Part shown: piece by piece, positions 1 through 11,020 of the stretch
Layout of the letters: each line of letters opens with the position of its first letter
Position numbering within the stretch: the stretch's first letter is position 1
DNA from: Epiperipatus broadwayi
Taxonomy: Eukaryota; Onychophora; Udeonychophora; Euonychophora; Peripatidae
DNA: 64,000 bases
Assembly: GCA_028023455.1 (NCBI GenBank)
Contig: JAQFVV010000020.1
Coordinates: 9,159,092 to 9,223,091 of the forward strand
Reading direction: 5' to 3'
Notes under the pieces: model-generated
Told to the model about the DNA's origin: nothing
The model's database searches: none
Seen by the model: only the letters and a program-made list of their open reading frames with translations
Translations under genes and position numbers: made by a program

Positions 1-710
1 CTGTCTTACACTCTTCACAATATTAACTTTCCAAGTATCATTATGTAGCTTAATTGTTGTTGTTGCATTTTTATAAATATTCCTTAAAATGTGACAATAT
101 CCTGGATCTATACCTTGATGATCCTATGCTTTAATCACTGAAGAAATGTTTATAGAATCAAATGCCTTTTCATAATCTACAAATCCAAAACATAATGGCA
201 ACTCATATTCATTTGTCCTTTCTATAACTTCTCTCAATACCTGAATATGATCTATTGTACTAAAACCACTTTTAAATCCAGCTTGTTCTCTTGGTTGGTG
301 GAAATACAATGTTCTCTGTAGACGAGTTGTAATTATCTTGGTAAAAATTTTGTATAAAACTAATAAAAGGCTGATAGGTCTGTAATTTCTAATATCTTCT
401 TTATCACCTTTTTTAAATATTAATATTATTACTGCTCTTTTCCAATCATCTGATACATCTTTATCATTTAGACATTTGGTATATAACTTTGCTAAAAAAA
501 ATTCTATTTTTTTACTTGCTTCTTTTAATATATCAATTATAATTCCATCATTATCTGGAGCCACTAATATCAATTTTTCCATCAAGTAATTTTTTTAACA
601 TTACTGTGTCTGTAAGTATTGATTCAACATTTAAATTTTCTTCCTTTATTAATCTAATAAATATTTTCTCCATATTATCAATTCTCAATTTAATATAAAT
701 CTAAAGGTCC
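1..710 (-). mobile_element. RTE-clade LINE, 3' part of reverse transcriptase, decayed
   Basis: A 153-residue open stretch (585 down to 124) matches the fingers and palm of an RTE-type reverse transcriptase. It has the FKKGD...NYRPISLL block, an EQAGFKSGFSTIDHI block, and a CFGFVDYEKAFDSI segment holding the first catalytic aspartate. Reading continues with broken frame to position 1, where the element leaves the window. Amino-terminal to DNDGIIID the frame breaks. The same sequence recurs at 62260-64000 in the same orientation, so both belong to one family. Such proteins copy their own RNA at a nicked target. This copy lacks the rest of the palm, so it is a dead relic. RTE is preferred over other LINE clades from the FKKGD and YGSETWTL style of the two copies. 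Confidence 0.85.
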
Positions 711-715
711 AGATT

Positions 716-3070
716 TCATATAATAGAATTATATTCTAACAAAGAAACAATAAGGCCAAGCATGGGGAGGACGTAATTGTTGCCAGGGTCCAGATAACAC
801 AAGTTATATATTTTACAGTAAGTATATTTGGAATTGTGGGAGAGACTAATATGATTGGTGGTACCGAGGATTGAATGGATAAGATCTATGAGATATGGCA
901 TTGAAGGAAGTTTTATCTGCAGGAGTTATTTTCAACAGGTGCTGGAGTTTTGGAGCCAGTTAGTAATATCTGCTATTAAGTTAAGGCTTTTTGTGTATAG
1001 AATACCTGAATACTGTGCAAGCCTAGATATCTGGACAAGGGTTGGCAGTTGAGCTGTTTTTGGATACTGATATAGTTTTACAGCTCCGAATACTTTATTG
1101 CATATGGAGTTGTTGACAGAAATGAACATCTTTGAAAATTTGATAATAAGTGCATAGTATGTGATTTTTGTTGTAGCAAGAGTATTTAACAAGTGCATCT
1201 TAGAGTAAATTGATAGATATGTCTTAGAAAGTGAGTTGGTAATTTGCAGTACAGAATCTTGTAACTTGGTTTGTATTGTGAATCTCATACCAAGAAAGCA
1301 TATGTAAAAGGGAAAGCCTAACATGGGTTTCCTTGGAAAACTTGGGAACATTATTTCTTTGTGAAAAGAGTCCATGCAACAGTTTTTGGGGATTAAAGTG
1401 CAGTTTGTTAGCTGCCATGTAATCATTGAGAATGCTTTGCAATATGAGTTGTTTTTGAGAAGGTAGGAAGACAGTGACATCATTCATGTAGGGTATGGAG
1501 GAATGTATTGCTGGGTGTGCGAAATTTGGTTTCAGGTAATTTTATTATGTATTTATTGAAAAAGCATATTTATGGAGTGTAAAATGCAATGAGCTTAGGG
1601 TGACCCTTGTGAGATCAACTAAATAGGATTGAAGGATGAAGAATTTTTATCATTAAGAGTGATTTGTAATTCATAATTCAGAAGAAGATTGGTGATTAGG
1701 TATAACAGAGTAAGAGATATTGTGAGACATAAGCTGCTTGTATGTGAAGCTGGATTGCAATGGGACTGTGTTTTTTTATTTTTGAGCTGATCTTAAAATT
1801 GTCATACATATTAGTGCTGCTTGGCTGGTGAAGGAATCTTTTTTGGAAAACTGTAGATGTAACAATAATAGAAGGATGTGTGACTCAATTTGGTCCTTGA
1901 TTATTTATACAACTGTTTTCATCACTAGTAGGCCCATGGAGTTAGGATGAAGGTTGGTTAAATCAGATATAGCTTCAGGTGTTTTAGTGAAAGGCACTCT
2001 GGCAATTATATACAAATCTTTTACACTATATATACTCTGGGATAGGAAATTGGCCAGATAATAAACATACAGAGTAATAAAATAATTAAGATGATTCATG
2101 ATGAATACTGGAAATTTTACGAGTCCCTGGTGACAAGAGTTTTCAATAGTGGAAAATTTAGCAGCAAACTGGCTGGTTTGGAATGGCATAGTAGTTTCTG
2201 ATGGTCCAAAACAGTGTACTGATGAAATGAATACATCATATGTCTAAGGTTTATTTTTAAAGTGTCATATTAGAGTGGATTACATTATGTCCAGTACATA
2301 TACCTAAGTAATTTTGAAGTGTCATAGTCTTTATGAGGATACTTGACCCAATACCCACTATGCTCTTATTCACATATACTGCTGGGTTAGGCAATTTTTT
2401 TTGGTAGCAAGATAGTTTTTAAACTCAAGAAGTAAGTTTGAATAAGCCTGATTAATTGTTGATTGGTTTGTTTGGATGGTCTTAGTAGTGGCAATTTACT
2501 TATGTAACTCATCAACCAAGCATTGTGTATTAAATGATAATATGAGTATGAAAGCAAGGTACTTCTAAACTGGATCTATAGAGCTTTGGTGTAGTTTGTT
2601 CAACATGATATAAGATTCAGAAAAGATCAATTCAGTAGTCGATGAGGGAAGAATCACTATTGTTTTATGTAATTGAATGGAAATTGCCTGAAGTTCATTT
2701 AGGTTGAGTGTGACTGCTTGGTTCAAGTGATCCAAGAATGGAGTGGGGTTAAGTTTAAGTTCTATTAGGTGATGCAACAATGGATTGTAAAAACATGAAG
2801 TCGATGAATATGACATGCTGGTTGTGAAAAGTGATTAAATTAGGTGGTAGAAAAACCTGAGCACTCATTAGTGGGAAGTTTAAGAGATAAAGTCATTTAT
2901 TTATAAAATTTAGGTAATGCAGATTGAAATCACCCATTAATATGATTGGGTGTGTTTAAAGTGGAGGAGGGATGAATGTAGATGAATAGCATGTTTAGTG
3001 CTATACACAATGGTGAAAAGTGATAATTGAAAATGATTTGAATGGACAATCAAAGGTGATGAGAATGCCA
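716..3070 (-). mobile_element. Degenerate APE-type LINE, probably L1/Tx1 group
   Basis: Protein similarity is scattered over all three frames of the minus strand, in the order expected for a LINE. Near 3000-2930 a segment reads as ILMGDFN, typical of the apurinic endonuclease. Near 2816-2565 and 2189-1905 are linker and early reverse-transcriptase pieces. At about 1500-1460 PYMNDVTVFLPS is a mutated YADD box, with M and N replacing A and D. From 1483 to 932 follows a post-catalytic region with a SLSKTYLSIYSKMHLLNTL segment, typical of Tx1/L1-like thumb regions. Many stops and frameshifts mark an old pseudogene. Clade assignment is inferred from style, not from a search. Confidence 0.7.
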
Positions 3071-3125
3071 GTATTACTTCTACTACTACAACTATTACTA
3101 TTACTACTACAACTATTATTATTAA
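3070..3125. repeat. ACT/ATT-rich microsatellite
   Basis: A short impure trinucleotide run of ACT and ATT units lies just beyond the 5' side of the decayed LINE. Confidence 0.7.
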
Positions 3126-3382
3126 GTTACACCCTATTTAATGAATCTCACATTACACATCATTACAATATAATCTAATTGAATGATGGATATTGCTAAG
3201 AATTCATAAGATGGTCGATCACAGGAAGTAAAAAAGCTGGATCTATATCCTTAGACATTGAATTTTATCCACTCCTCTACCAGTGTATTATCTGAACATA
3301 CAATTACTTTTGCTAAGTCAAACCATTTTCCTATTTTACATATTACTCTTGGTTTCTTTTTTTATTTTCATAATGTCTTTTA

Positions 3383-3779
3383 AACAAGGCCAAACTCTCC
3401 ATACAGTAGTGCCAACCAGAGTAATCAATGGATGCCAGAAGGCTTGTGCATAAAATCCCTATCTAGTACCTACTCATCCAATATCCTCAGACTAGTTTCT
3501 GCCTTGGATCTGAGAGCACTGCACCTAAATCTTAGGATCTAATGCAACTCCCCAGCAGTGCTCTCAGATCCAAGGCTCCTCATTGATGAAGGCCACAAGC
3601 CAGAAACTAGTCTGGGGATATTGGATGAGTAGGCACTAGATAGGGATTTTATGCACATCTTCTGGCATCCATTGATTACTCTGGTTGCCACAGGGTGATA
3701 CTACTGTATGGAGAGTTTTGCCTTGTTTAATAACAATTATGTGCTAGTATAAGAGATGGTGGTCATGTGATGTTTAATC
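3383..3779. mobile_element. P-family foldback retroposon, 397 bp
   Basis: The insertion is bounded by a 9-bp direct duplication TGTCTTTTA (3374-3382 and 3780-3788). Inside, two copies of the P consensus face each other: the left arm starts with CAAACTCTCCATACAGTAGT, and the right arm ends with its reverse complement followed by a tail that runs to GTCATGTGATGTTTA. The left arm lacks part of the middle of the consensus. The right arm carries TTGATGAAGGCCACAAGCCA then GAAAC, the hammerhead-like core of this family. No coding capacity is seen. The target duplication length fits target-primed reverse transcription better than a cut-and-paste DNA transposon. Confidence 0.85.
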
Positions 3780-3789
3780 TGTCTTTTAG

Positions 3790-4764
3790 TTCTAACATAT
3801 TTGTTTTAAAGTCAATGTAAATATATAAGCCAAACATTTTTGTATTTTATTATAAAATTGCTTTATTTACAAAATATTTACTTTTAAATTTTTAAATAAG
3901 ATATCAATTTTCTAATATATTCAGTTATTTGCTACTTAAAAAACAAAAATCTAAAATACTCTTAAATTAAAAGTAAATTAATAGAAATAAATTGAAAAAT
4001 TGGTTAAAATAAATGGTTGATATGTAGGAGAGATAAGCAAGAAAAAATTCAGTCTTATTTTTTTTAAAAATTGTCAGGTTTAAAAATGACAGTATTAGTC
4101 AGCAGGCAGCGGTGGGTCTGATCGGAAATCTGAAATGAATTCTACATTTAGGAATAAGAGATTTACACCCTTGACAGGAAGGAAGTAAAAGGATAAGAAG
4201 ACACTTCTAAAAAAAGAGGTTTTAAACTGATACCAGATTAATAGGGGGGAAAAAAAACCAGAATGACAAAAAACTGTCTAGAAAATTTGAATAAAATATA
4301 TAATTTTCTTCTATTTGTAATATAATTCTTTACAGTTTTAAATTTTTTTCAGAATTTTTAAAAAATATAATGTATATAAATTATTATTTAGCACTATTAA
4401 ATTTGGAATATTAAATTATATACATCATTAAAATGTCTGTAAATATATATATAAAGATTTGTGGTAAAATATTAGTATATGTTTCCCTCATTCATGATCT
4501 GAGTATAAACATGACAGAGAAAAAATTGAAAAATTTCATGTCCAGATAATCAATCTACGGGAACAAGCTAACAATCTAATGTTGGTCAGTAAATACATAT
4601 CTGCTTATTTTAGACTAGAAAAGTATTCAAACTCACTACCCAACAGTTGTCAAACCTTGTGAGAATTTTCTTTTTCACTTTGTTTTAAATAGAAAACTGT
4701 TGGAGAACTATTTGCCCTGCACTGTGTTCTTTAAAAGCTGATCTGTCTTTTATCGACCAGATGT
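3790..4764. other. AT-rich unannotated stretch
   Basis: No coding signal, RNA gene or repeat family was recognised here. It contains homopolymer A and T runs only. Confidence 0.5.
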
Positions 4765-5390
4765 AACTATATTATCATCATCATTATTTTTGATTATTAA
4801 CAATCCATTGCAAAAGTCTTTTTAAGTTTAATCCAATTTCATTCGTAGCTTCTTTCTCTACATCACTCCAATAAATTATTTTATCTCAATTCATTCAACT
4901 CACAAATGTCTCCTCCTAGATCTTTTATAATCTTCTAGGTTTCAGTTTAAAACTTCAACTGTCATATTGTCATCTCTTCTAAAGATTTATCCAGTACAGT
5001 TTTAATACAATCTCCACATACTTTCAATGATATCAATATGTGTTGGTTCTCTGTTAATGACTTTTCATTAACATGAAAACAAAGTGATATTAATGAATTA
5101 GAGGGAGTAAACAATTTCAAATATCTTGATTAAATTATTAATACAGATGGAAATAACAAGTGAAGAAATTAATTATAGGTTTAAACTTGTGTTCAAAATA
5201 AATTACTATTCAAAGGAAACATGCCTAAATTTGGAATGGAAGTTTTTAAAATTGAAATGAAAGTTATTTAATAAAAATTTTAACAGTTCTTCATATACAC
5301 CAGAATCTATTAACATAAAAGCAATGCAAATAATTCAGACTTCATAATAAAATATAAAGATATGTATGTTGGAAATAATAATGAGAGACT
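4765..5390. mobile_element. RTE LINE fragments in opposed orientation
   Basis: At 4770-5030 the minus-strand sequence resembles the 3' end of the RTE copy at 62260-62500: an ATCATCATCATT-rich start, then the same pattern of TCATCTCTTCTA-like stretches. At about 5090-5340 the plus strand reads, with stops, as VNNFKYLD then IINTDGNNK, corresponding to the FKYLGSIIS-DG block of RTE reverse transcriptases downstream of the catalytic site. Both pieces are short and heavily decayed. They could be one rearranged insertion or two independent ones. Confidence 0.6.
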
Positions 5391-5469
5391 GAAAGTAAAA
5401 TATATTTATATATAGTTAATAAAAACTAGACACAAATTGTGTAACTTTCTTTTAAGCTTGAATTAAAGT

Positions 5470-5988
5470 GTTCACTAGAGGGAGCTTACCAATAATTCCA
5501 ATCAAGCTTTAATTTATAAATGCTGAAAGGGAAAGAATCCCAAAATCTCTATCGGAATGTCCTCTTCCCCAGACCAATTGGTTTCAAGCTTATGGCACAT
5601 CTCAGTGATGAACTAGGACTCCAGACACTAGATTCAAAATACCAACTCACAAGTTAGCATTATCTAATACGTTATTATCAATTTGAAAACCTGAATTTTT
5701 CAGACACATAAATGACTTGGTTTGTGGGGCTGGATTTGAAGACATTTACATGTCTGAAAAATTCAGATTTTCAAATTGATAATAACATATTAGGTAAGTG
5801 CAGACTTTTGATTTTCATATTTTGGATCTAGTGTCTGGAGTCCTATCTTCTCACTCAGGTGAGCCATAAGCTCAAAACCAATTAATCTGGGGATGAGGAC
5901 ATTCTAATAGAGATTTTGAATTCTTTCTTTTTCAGCATTTATAAATTAAAGCTTGATTCGAGATATTGGTAAGCTCCTTCTAGTGAAC
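5470..5988. repeat. Long palindrome, about 520 bp, foldback element
   Basis: The outer ends GTTCACTAGAGGGAGCTTAC and its near reverse complement at 5966-5988 begin arms of roughly 240 bp that meet near 5715-5745. Arms share the TTCAGATTTTCAAATTGATA region and a GGATCTAGTGTCTGGAGTCC block. The arms contain a CCATAAGCTTGAAACCAATT-like segment next to TGGTCTGGGG, which parallels the hammerhead-like core of the P family, so this may be a related foldback family. Related sequence occurs at 46860-47060. No clear target duplication was found. Confidence 0.75.
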
Positions 5989-6149
5989 GTATATCTATTA
6001 AGTGACCTACTAAAATGTGAGTTTAATACTTAAAAATAATCAAACAATTTGCTGGAGTATAATAAAATTCTTCTATTGCAAAGTATTAAACATTAATTAA
6101 TATATATGTATTGATTATTATTTTCCAAAGACAAAATGTCAGAGACAAT

Positions 6150-6182
6150 TAATATAATAACAATAATAATAATAATATAATG
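6150..6182. repeat. AAT microsatellite
   Basis: An impure run of about ten AAT/AAC units. Confidence 0.7.
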
Positions 6183-6399
6183 ATATGAGTTTTGCAATGA
6201 TTATGCAAAACAATCTGTGATTCAGTTTATTTGATGATTTGAAATGCTATCTTTTAATTTATTGGAGAAAACTTTCTGAAATAATCATATTAATTGTAAT
6301 TCTTCAATGTACAGTCTATTCTATTTTCTGTCATATTGTCCCATTGAAAACAATCAACATTGCATAACTATGCTTTAGTTTTATAGAAAATCTAGGGAA

Positions 6400-7096
6400 T
6401 CTTTTGTTCATTCATTTCACATGACCAATCCAAGATGTTGAAGAATATGGTGATAGGCTTTACAATCATGCTATTGTATTTTTAAAATTTTACTGAACAT
6501 TCTAAGATGAAAGCTTTCTATGGCAATTTATGTTAGGCCAATATGGCATTCAAATATTATTTCCATATAATTAATGAGATAAAACAGCAGCTGTATATAC
6601 AGGTGATTTAATTACAGTAGCTTTCTTTGTGGTGGAATACTCTACTTTTTAACTTCTTGAAATCAGAAGCAGTCCCTTGGAATATGTGTTCAACATCAAC
6701 ATAATTCCACCTTTATGCTTTAAAAGTTATAGTTTACCTTCGGAAATCAAAATCCACCCAAACTAAAATTTGCCAAAAAATTGTCCTATTACTAGCCTGA
6801 AGTACGTTAATATTTTTATACATTGCATTCAAAAAAATTATGTTCATTCAGATCATCTTTCAAACTGACAAAAATAACACAATCATCAGAATACTGCAAA
6901 TCCAAGAACATTTGTTTTTAATAGATTCAAAAAAAATTTACCACATTTAAATTGTTCCAAAGGTAATTCAAGTTAAACACCAGTTTTTATTTTAAATGCC
7001 CAGATTTCTCTCTTCTGGGCATAGAACATTCTCGAAATTCTCATGTGAATGCTGCCAAATATGAATAAACATTGATGGACAAACAACTAATTTCAA
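6400..7096 (-). mobile_element. LINE reverse transcriptase relic, downstream part
   Basis: Read on the minus strand, about 6910-6860 gives LQYSDDCVIFVSL, a reverse-transcriptase YADD box with S replacing A and both catalytic aspartates kept. It is followed by SLKDDLNEH and, after breaks, by degraded thumb-region sequence such as DFKKLKSRVFHHKES. Upstream coding continues on the other side of the P element (7375-7620) and of the satellite block (9540-10200). The pieces lie in the order expected for one minus-strand LINE. Stops and frameshifts mean it is inactive. Confidence 0.7.
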
Positions 7097-7362
7097 CAAT
7101 TCAAAATACAGCAAAACTCTCCATATAGTAGTGCCATCTTGTGCTAACAAGAGCAATCAATGGATGCCAGAAGGCTTGTGCATAAAATCCCTATCTAGTG
7201 CCTACTCATAGGGATTTTATGCACAAGCCTTCTGGCATCCATTGATTGCTCTTGTTAGCACAAGATGGCACTACTATATGGAGAGTTTTGCTGTATTTTG
7301 AATTGTTTAATAACAATTATTGTGCTAGTATGAGATAGTGATCATGTGATGTTTAGTGGTTT
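7097..7362. mobile_element. P-family retroposon with perfect 98-bp inverted arms
   Basis: The insertion is flanked by a 12-bp duplication AACTAATTTCAA (7085-7096 and 7363-7374). Positions 7097-7194 are the exact reverse complement of 7208-7305, with a 13-bp loop; I compared all 98 positions by eye and found no mismatch. A non-palindromic tail follows to 7362, including GATCATGTGATGTTTA, shared with other P copies. The duplication starts exactly where the palindrome starts, so the hairpin is part of the inserted unit. It splits a LINE reverse-transcriptase relic. Confidence 0.92.
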
Positions 7363-7374
7363 AACTAATTTCAA

Positions 7375-7620
7375 ACAAGGCCATAGACTTATTTAATTAA
7401 ATGGTCAAATGCCTTGACAAAATAAATAAAAATAATATATAAATCTTTTTTTAAAAATTCCCAACATTTACTTGAATTAGTCTGAAAACAAAATCCATGT
7501 CATGATTCTTGATTCTCTAAAACCGCATTGAATCTTTGGTTTACCATTCATCTACAATTGGAACCAACCTATTAAAAAACTCATTGAAACTATCTTTGAT
7601 CTAGTGAATACTAATAATCT
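7375..7620 (-). mobile_element. LINE reverse transcriptase relic, central part
   Basis: With frame changes the minus strand reads as QCGFRESR, MDFVFRLIQ, then KDLYIIFIYFVKAFDHLIK. These correspond to the Q-GFR-GR-T-D block and the D-KAFD block that carries the first catalytic aspartate of jockey, R1 or CR1-like reverse transcriptases; here the aspartate before KAFD is replaced (FVKAFD). It joins the YSDD part at 6400-7096 once the P element is ignored. Confidence 0.7.
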
Positions 7621-9024
7621 TCCATGATAATTACTGCAATGATTCGTTTACTTCACCAATTCTTTATAATATTCCATGATAATTACTGCAATGATTCATT
7701 TACTTCACCAATTCTTCATAATATTCCATGATAATTACTGCAATAATTCATTTACTTCACCAATTCTTCATAATATTCCATGAAAATTACTGCAATGATT
7801 CGTTTACTTCACCAATTCTTCATAATATTCCATGCATAATTACTGCAATGATTTGTTTACTTCATCAATTCTTCATAATATTCCATGATAATTACTGCAA
7901 TGATTTGTTTACTTCACCAATTCTTCATAATATTCCATGATAATTACTGCAATGATTCATTTACTTCACCAATTCTTCATAATATTCCATGATAATTACT
8001 GCAATGATTCGTTTACTTCACCAATTCTTCATAATATTCCATGATAATTACTGCAATGATTCGTTTACTTCACCAATTCTTCATAATATTCCATGATAAT
8101 TACTGCAATGATTCGTTTACTTCACCAATTCTTCATAATATTCCATGATAATTACTGCAATGATTCGTTTACTTCACCAATTCTTCATAATATTCCATGA
8201 TAATTACTGCAATGATTCATTTACTTCACCAATTCTTCATAATATTCCATGATAATTACTGCAATGATTCATTTACTTCACCAATTCTTCATAATATTCC
8301 ATGATAATTACTGCAATGATTTGTTTACTTCACCAATTCTTCATAATATTCCATGATAATTACTGCAATGATTCGTTTACTTCACCAATTCTTCATAATA
8401 TTCCATGATAATTACTGCAATGATTCGTTTACTTCACCAATTCTTCATAATATTCCATGATAATTACTGCAATGATTCGTTTACTTCACCAATTCTTCAT
8501 AATATTCCATGATAATTGCTGCAATGATTCATTTACTTCACCAATTCTTCATAATATTCCATGATAATTACTGCAATGATTCGTTTACTTCACCAATTCT
8601 TCATAATATTCCATGATAATTACTGCAATGATTCGTTTACTTCACCAATTCTTCATAATATTCCATGATAATTACTGCAATGATTCGTTTACTTCACCAA
8701 TTCTTTATAATATTCCATGATAATTACTGCAATGATTCATTTACTTCACCAATTCTTCATAATATTCCATGATAATTACTGCAATGATTCGTTTACTTCA
8801 CCAATTATTCATAATATTCCATGATAATTACTGCAATGATTCGTTTATTTCACCAATTCTTCATAATATTCCATGATAATTACTGCAATGATTCATTTAC
8901 TTCACCAATTCTTCATAATATTCCATGATAATTACTGTAATGATTTGTTTACTTCACCAATTCTTCATAATATTCCATGATAATTACTGCAATGATTCGT
9001 TTACTTCACCAATTCTTCATAATT
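7621..9024. repeat. 52-bp satellite array, 27 units
   Basis: The unit begins TCCATGATAATTACTGCAAT and continues through GATTCGTTTACTTCACC to CTTCATAATAT. Twenty-seven units follow head to tail with very few changes and one 1-bp insertion near 7835. The unit has one CpG (GATTCGTTT). It is CG in 15 units, CA in 8 and TG in 4; most other sites are invariant. Open reading through part of the array is a by-product of the repeat. There are no distinct spacers, so this is not a CRISPR array. The array sits inside a LINE relic next to an inverted repeat at 9024-9540. Confidence 0.97.
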
Positions 9025-9540
9025 ATTATACTGCGATTCCAACGCATGCTCGTAAAGCTATATTTTAATTATGTTTTATTCTGACTTAGTGCTTTCAGGG
9101 TATAGTTGCTCTCGTATTCATATCCATGTTGTTCTCAATTTTGTGTTATCGTTAGTGTATGCAAATACATGTAAATTAATCAGCCAGTTCATTCAATATT
9201 CCTAGAACATCAAAACAAAGCTAATCACAATTTTGAACCCACCAATGCTGGAATCATGTGCTTGGAAAAAAATGATGTCATATGCAAAATAAAAGAGGCA
9301 TATTTCATTGAAAATGACCCAAAGGCCCTCAATAGATGAGAATCATGCTTCTCAATTTCCAAAAAATGGACTGGTTGATTAATTTGTATATATTTACATA
9401 CCCTAATTATAACACAAAATTGAGAACAACACGGCTATGAATATGGTAGCAAATATGTCCCAAAAGCGCTAAGCCAGAATAAAATGTAATTAAAATATAG
9501 CTTCACTGGTGTGTGTTAGAAACACAGTATGATGATTATT
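9024..9540. repeat. Inverted repeat, about 170-bp arms, abutting the satellite
   Basis: The left arm (about 9024-9190) and right arm (about 9362-9540) are diverged reverse complements. Both share blocks such as AAGCTATATTTTAATTA, TTGTTCTCAATTTTGTGTTA and AAATTAATCA. The spacer of about 170 bp shows no coding signal. Together with the satellite this forms a block of about 1.9 kb separating two parts of the same LINE relic, so the block looks like a single insertion or an insertion that later gained tandem repeats. Confidence 0.8.
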
Positions 9541-10200
9541 GCAATATTTTCTATTCCCATCATTTTTAAATTTGGAACAATATAAGCATGCATATGAACA
9601 TATTTTATTTTTAAATTCTTGAAGTACCTTATCACATCATTCAGACTTTTCATTTTTAACAATACAAAGGGCTGTTTTGACTTCACTAAGCTGGATATTT
9701 TTAGTCAAATCTCAATGAGTAAATAAAATGAATATATCATAAAAGTCATCATCCCATATTCAGAACACAATTTTAAATACTTCTCTTACCTATTCCAGAT
9801 ATTACGGTCATTACATAACAGAATGGCATTGCTGGATTTCATAGGATTATGATACCATTTCTCAAATGCATATGTTGCTTTTAGTGCATCAATAAAAGGT
9901 CTAAAGTGACCATAATCAGTGGATACTTGTATTTACATACCAGCTATAATTCATCAATCATTTTTAAATCTTCTTTTTAGTCATTGAACTTTTGCCTTTC
10001 AATCTCTATATTTATTATAAAGTTTCATATTTAATTCATCATTCTGCAAAGAAGAAAATGTCATATGTTTGTTTCTAATGAAGTCCCTAATGATAAGATT
10101 ATTGTCAGAGTTCTTTCACTGAATCCTAGAATATATTTATTTGCAGACATGACATGCTTCTTAAAGAATAACATTTCAGTAACATGACAATCATAAAAAA
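9540..10200 (-). mobile_element. LINE relic, region upstream of reverse transcriptase
   Basis: The minus strand reads, with stops, as FIDALKATYAFEKWYHNP then MKSSNAILLCNDRN. This resembles the linker region between endonuclease and reverse transcriptase in jockey or CR1-like LINEs, where a DA-K-YGP block precedes an LL-KD-ILW block. It is placed as expected for the 5' part of the same element whose polymerase lies at 6400-7620. No endonuclease domain was recognised upstream. Confidence 0.6.
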
Positions 10201-10838
10201 TTCAAATAGGCAATTTTATTATTAAATAACTGTTGACACTTTTCATAAATAGATTTTTTAAATAAACAAACATCAATTATATGTGGGAATGTGATTATAA
10301 TATATATATATTTTAATGTGCTATTGTTTGAAGGAGAATACTAATCTATGATGAAATCTGAGCTTATGAGTGTCCATGTAAGATGAAAGTCTCTTGTATT
10401 CTGACTGCTAACTATAATCTATTAAATACCATTGGTTTGAATGTTAATGTCTTCATGTTTCATTATAGTAGTTTTCTGCCTAAACAAATTGTACGTTATA
10501 ATCAAATCATGTGTTATGCAACAATTCAATAACATCAGAGCCGTTTGATTTCATTGCATCAATACTATTATCTTCAACAACTTTTGGCCAAAATCTATTA
10601 TTTGTACACACATGCGATTGAAGTACATTTTTAAAAAATGCTGTATTAATGCTATCCAGCAAATAATATTATATTTCTAAATTTTAGTATGCGTTCTCCT
10701 TTTATTATTTGATCTGTTATTTCAAAATTATAGCCATCTTCATGTTCTATTAAATCTTTCTTCCTAAATTCCACTAAGAGCAGTCATCTTAATTTTCACT
10801 ATTCCTTATTCATCTATCCCATTTTTGGGTCAGGTCTT
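10200..10838. other. AT-rich stretch without recognised content
   Basis: I see no coding signal or repeat family here apart from short A/T runs. Confidence 0.5.
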
Positions 10839-10839
10839 G

Positions 10840-11020
10840 AAGAGTTTGTATCTAATAAAACTTACATATCTGGACCAACTGATGAGTGCTGGTTTAGCAG
10901 GAAATATTTATATTGGTGATTTATCTTTTCTACTTGTGTGTGGTCATGTGTATCAGTGGCATGAGATAGTGTCAATAGTTGAAGGGTGCTTATATCCTGT
11001 ATACTTATATTTAGAAGAAA
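10840..11020 (+). mobile_element. H-family copy with hammerhead fold
   Basis: This plus-strand copy contains the hammerhead segment, then the shared body TGTGTATCAGTGGCATGAGA, TAGTTGAAGGGTGCTT. The 3' part, which in other copies ends in a tRNA-like TTCAAATCCCC, is diverged here. An open frame of 66 codons overlaps it but has no recognisable protein similarity and is a chance reading. Confidence 0.8.
10865..10926 (+). ncRNA. Type I hammerhead ribozyme, one core-flanking mismatch
   Basis: ACCAA (10874-10878) pairs with TTGGT (10913-10917) as stem I. CTGATGA is at 10879-10885. Stem II is GTGCT/AGCAG around the loop GGTTT, with four pairs and a G-G mismatch next to the core. GAAA is at 10901-10904. 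Stem III is ATA/TAT closed by a 2-nt loop, and the cleavage triplet ATA ends at 10912, predicting cleavage between 10912 and 10913. The very short stem III is the form known in hammerheads of Penelope-like elements and related small retroelements. Activity is untested; the mismatch could weaken it. Confidence 0.75.

Noticed and set aside
7621-9024. Regular array that could be taken for a CRISPR
   Set aside because: The whole 52-bp unit repeats without distinct spacers, and the window is eukaryotic. It is a satellite.
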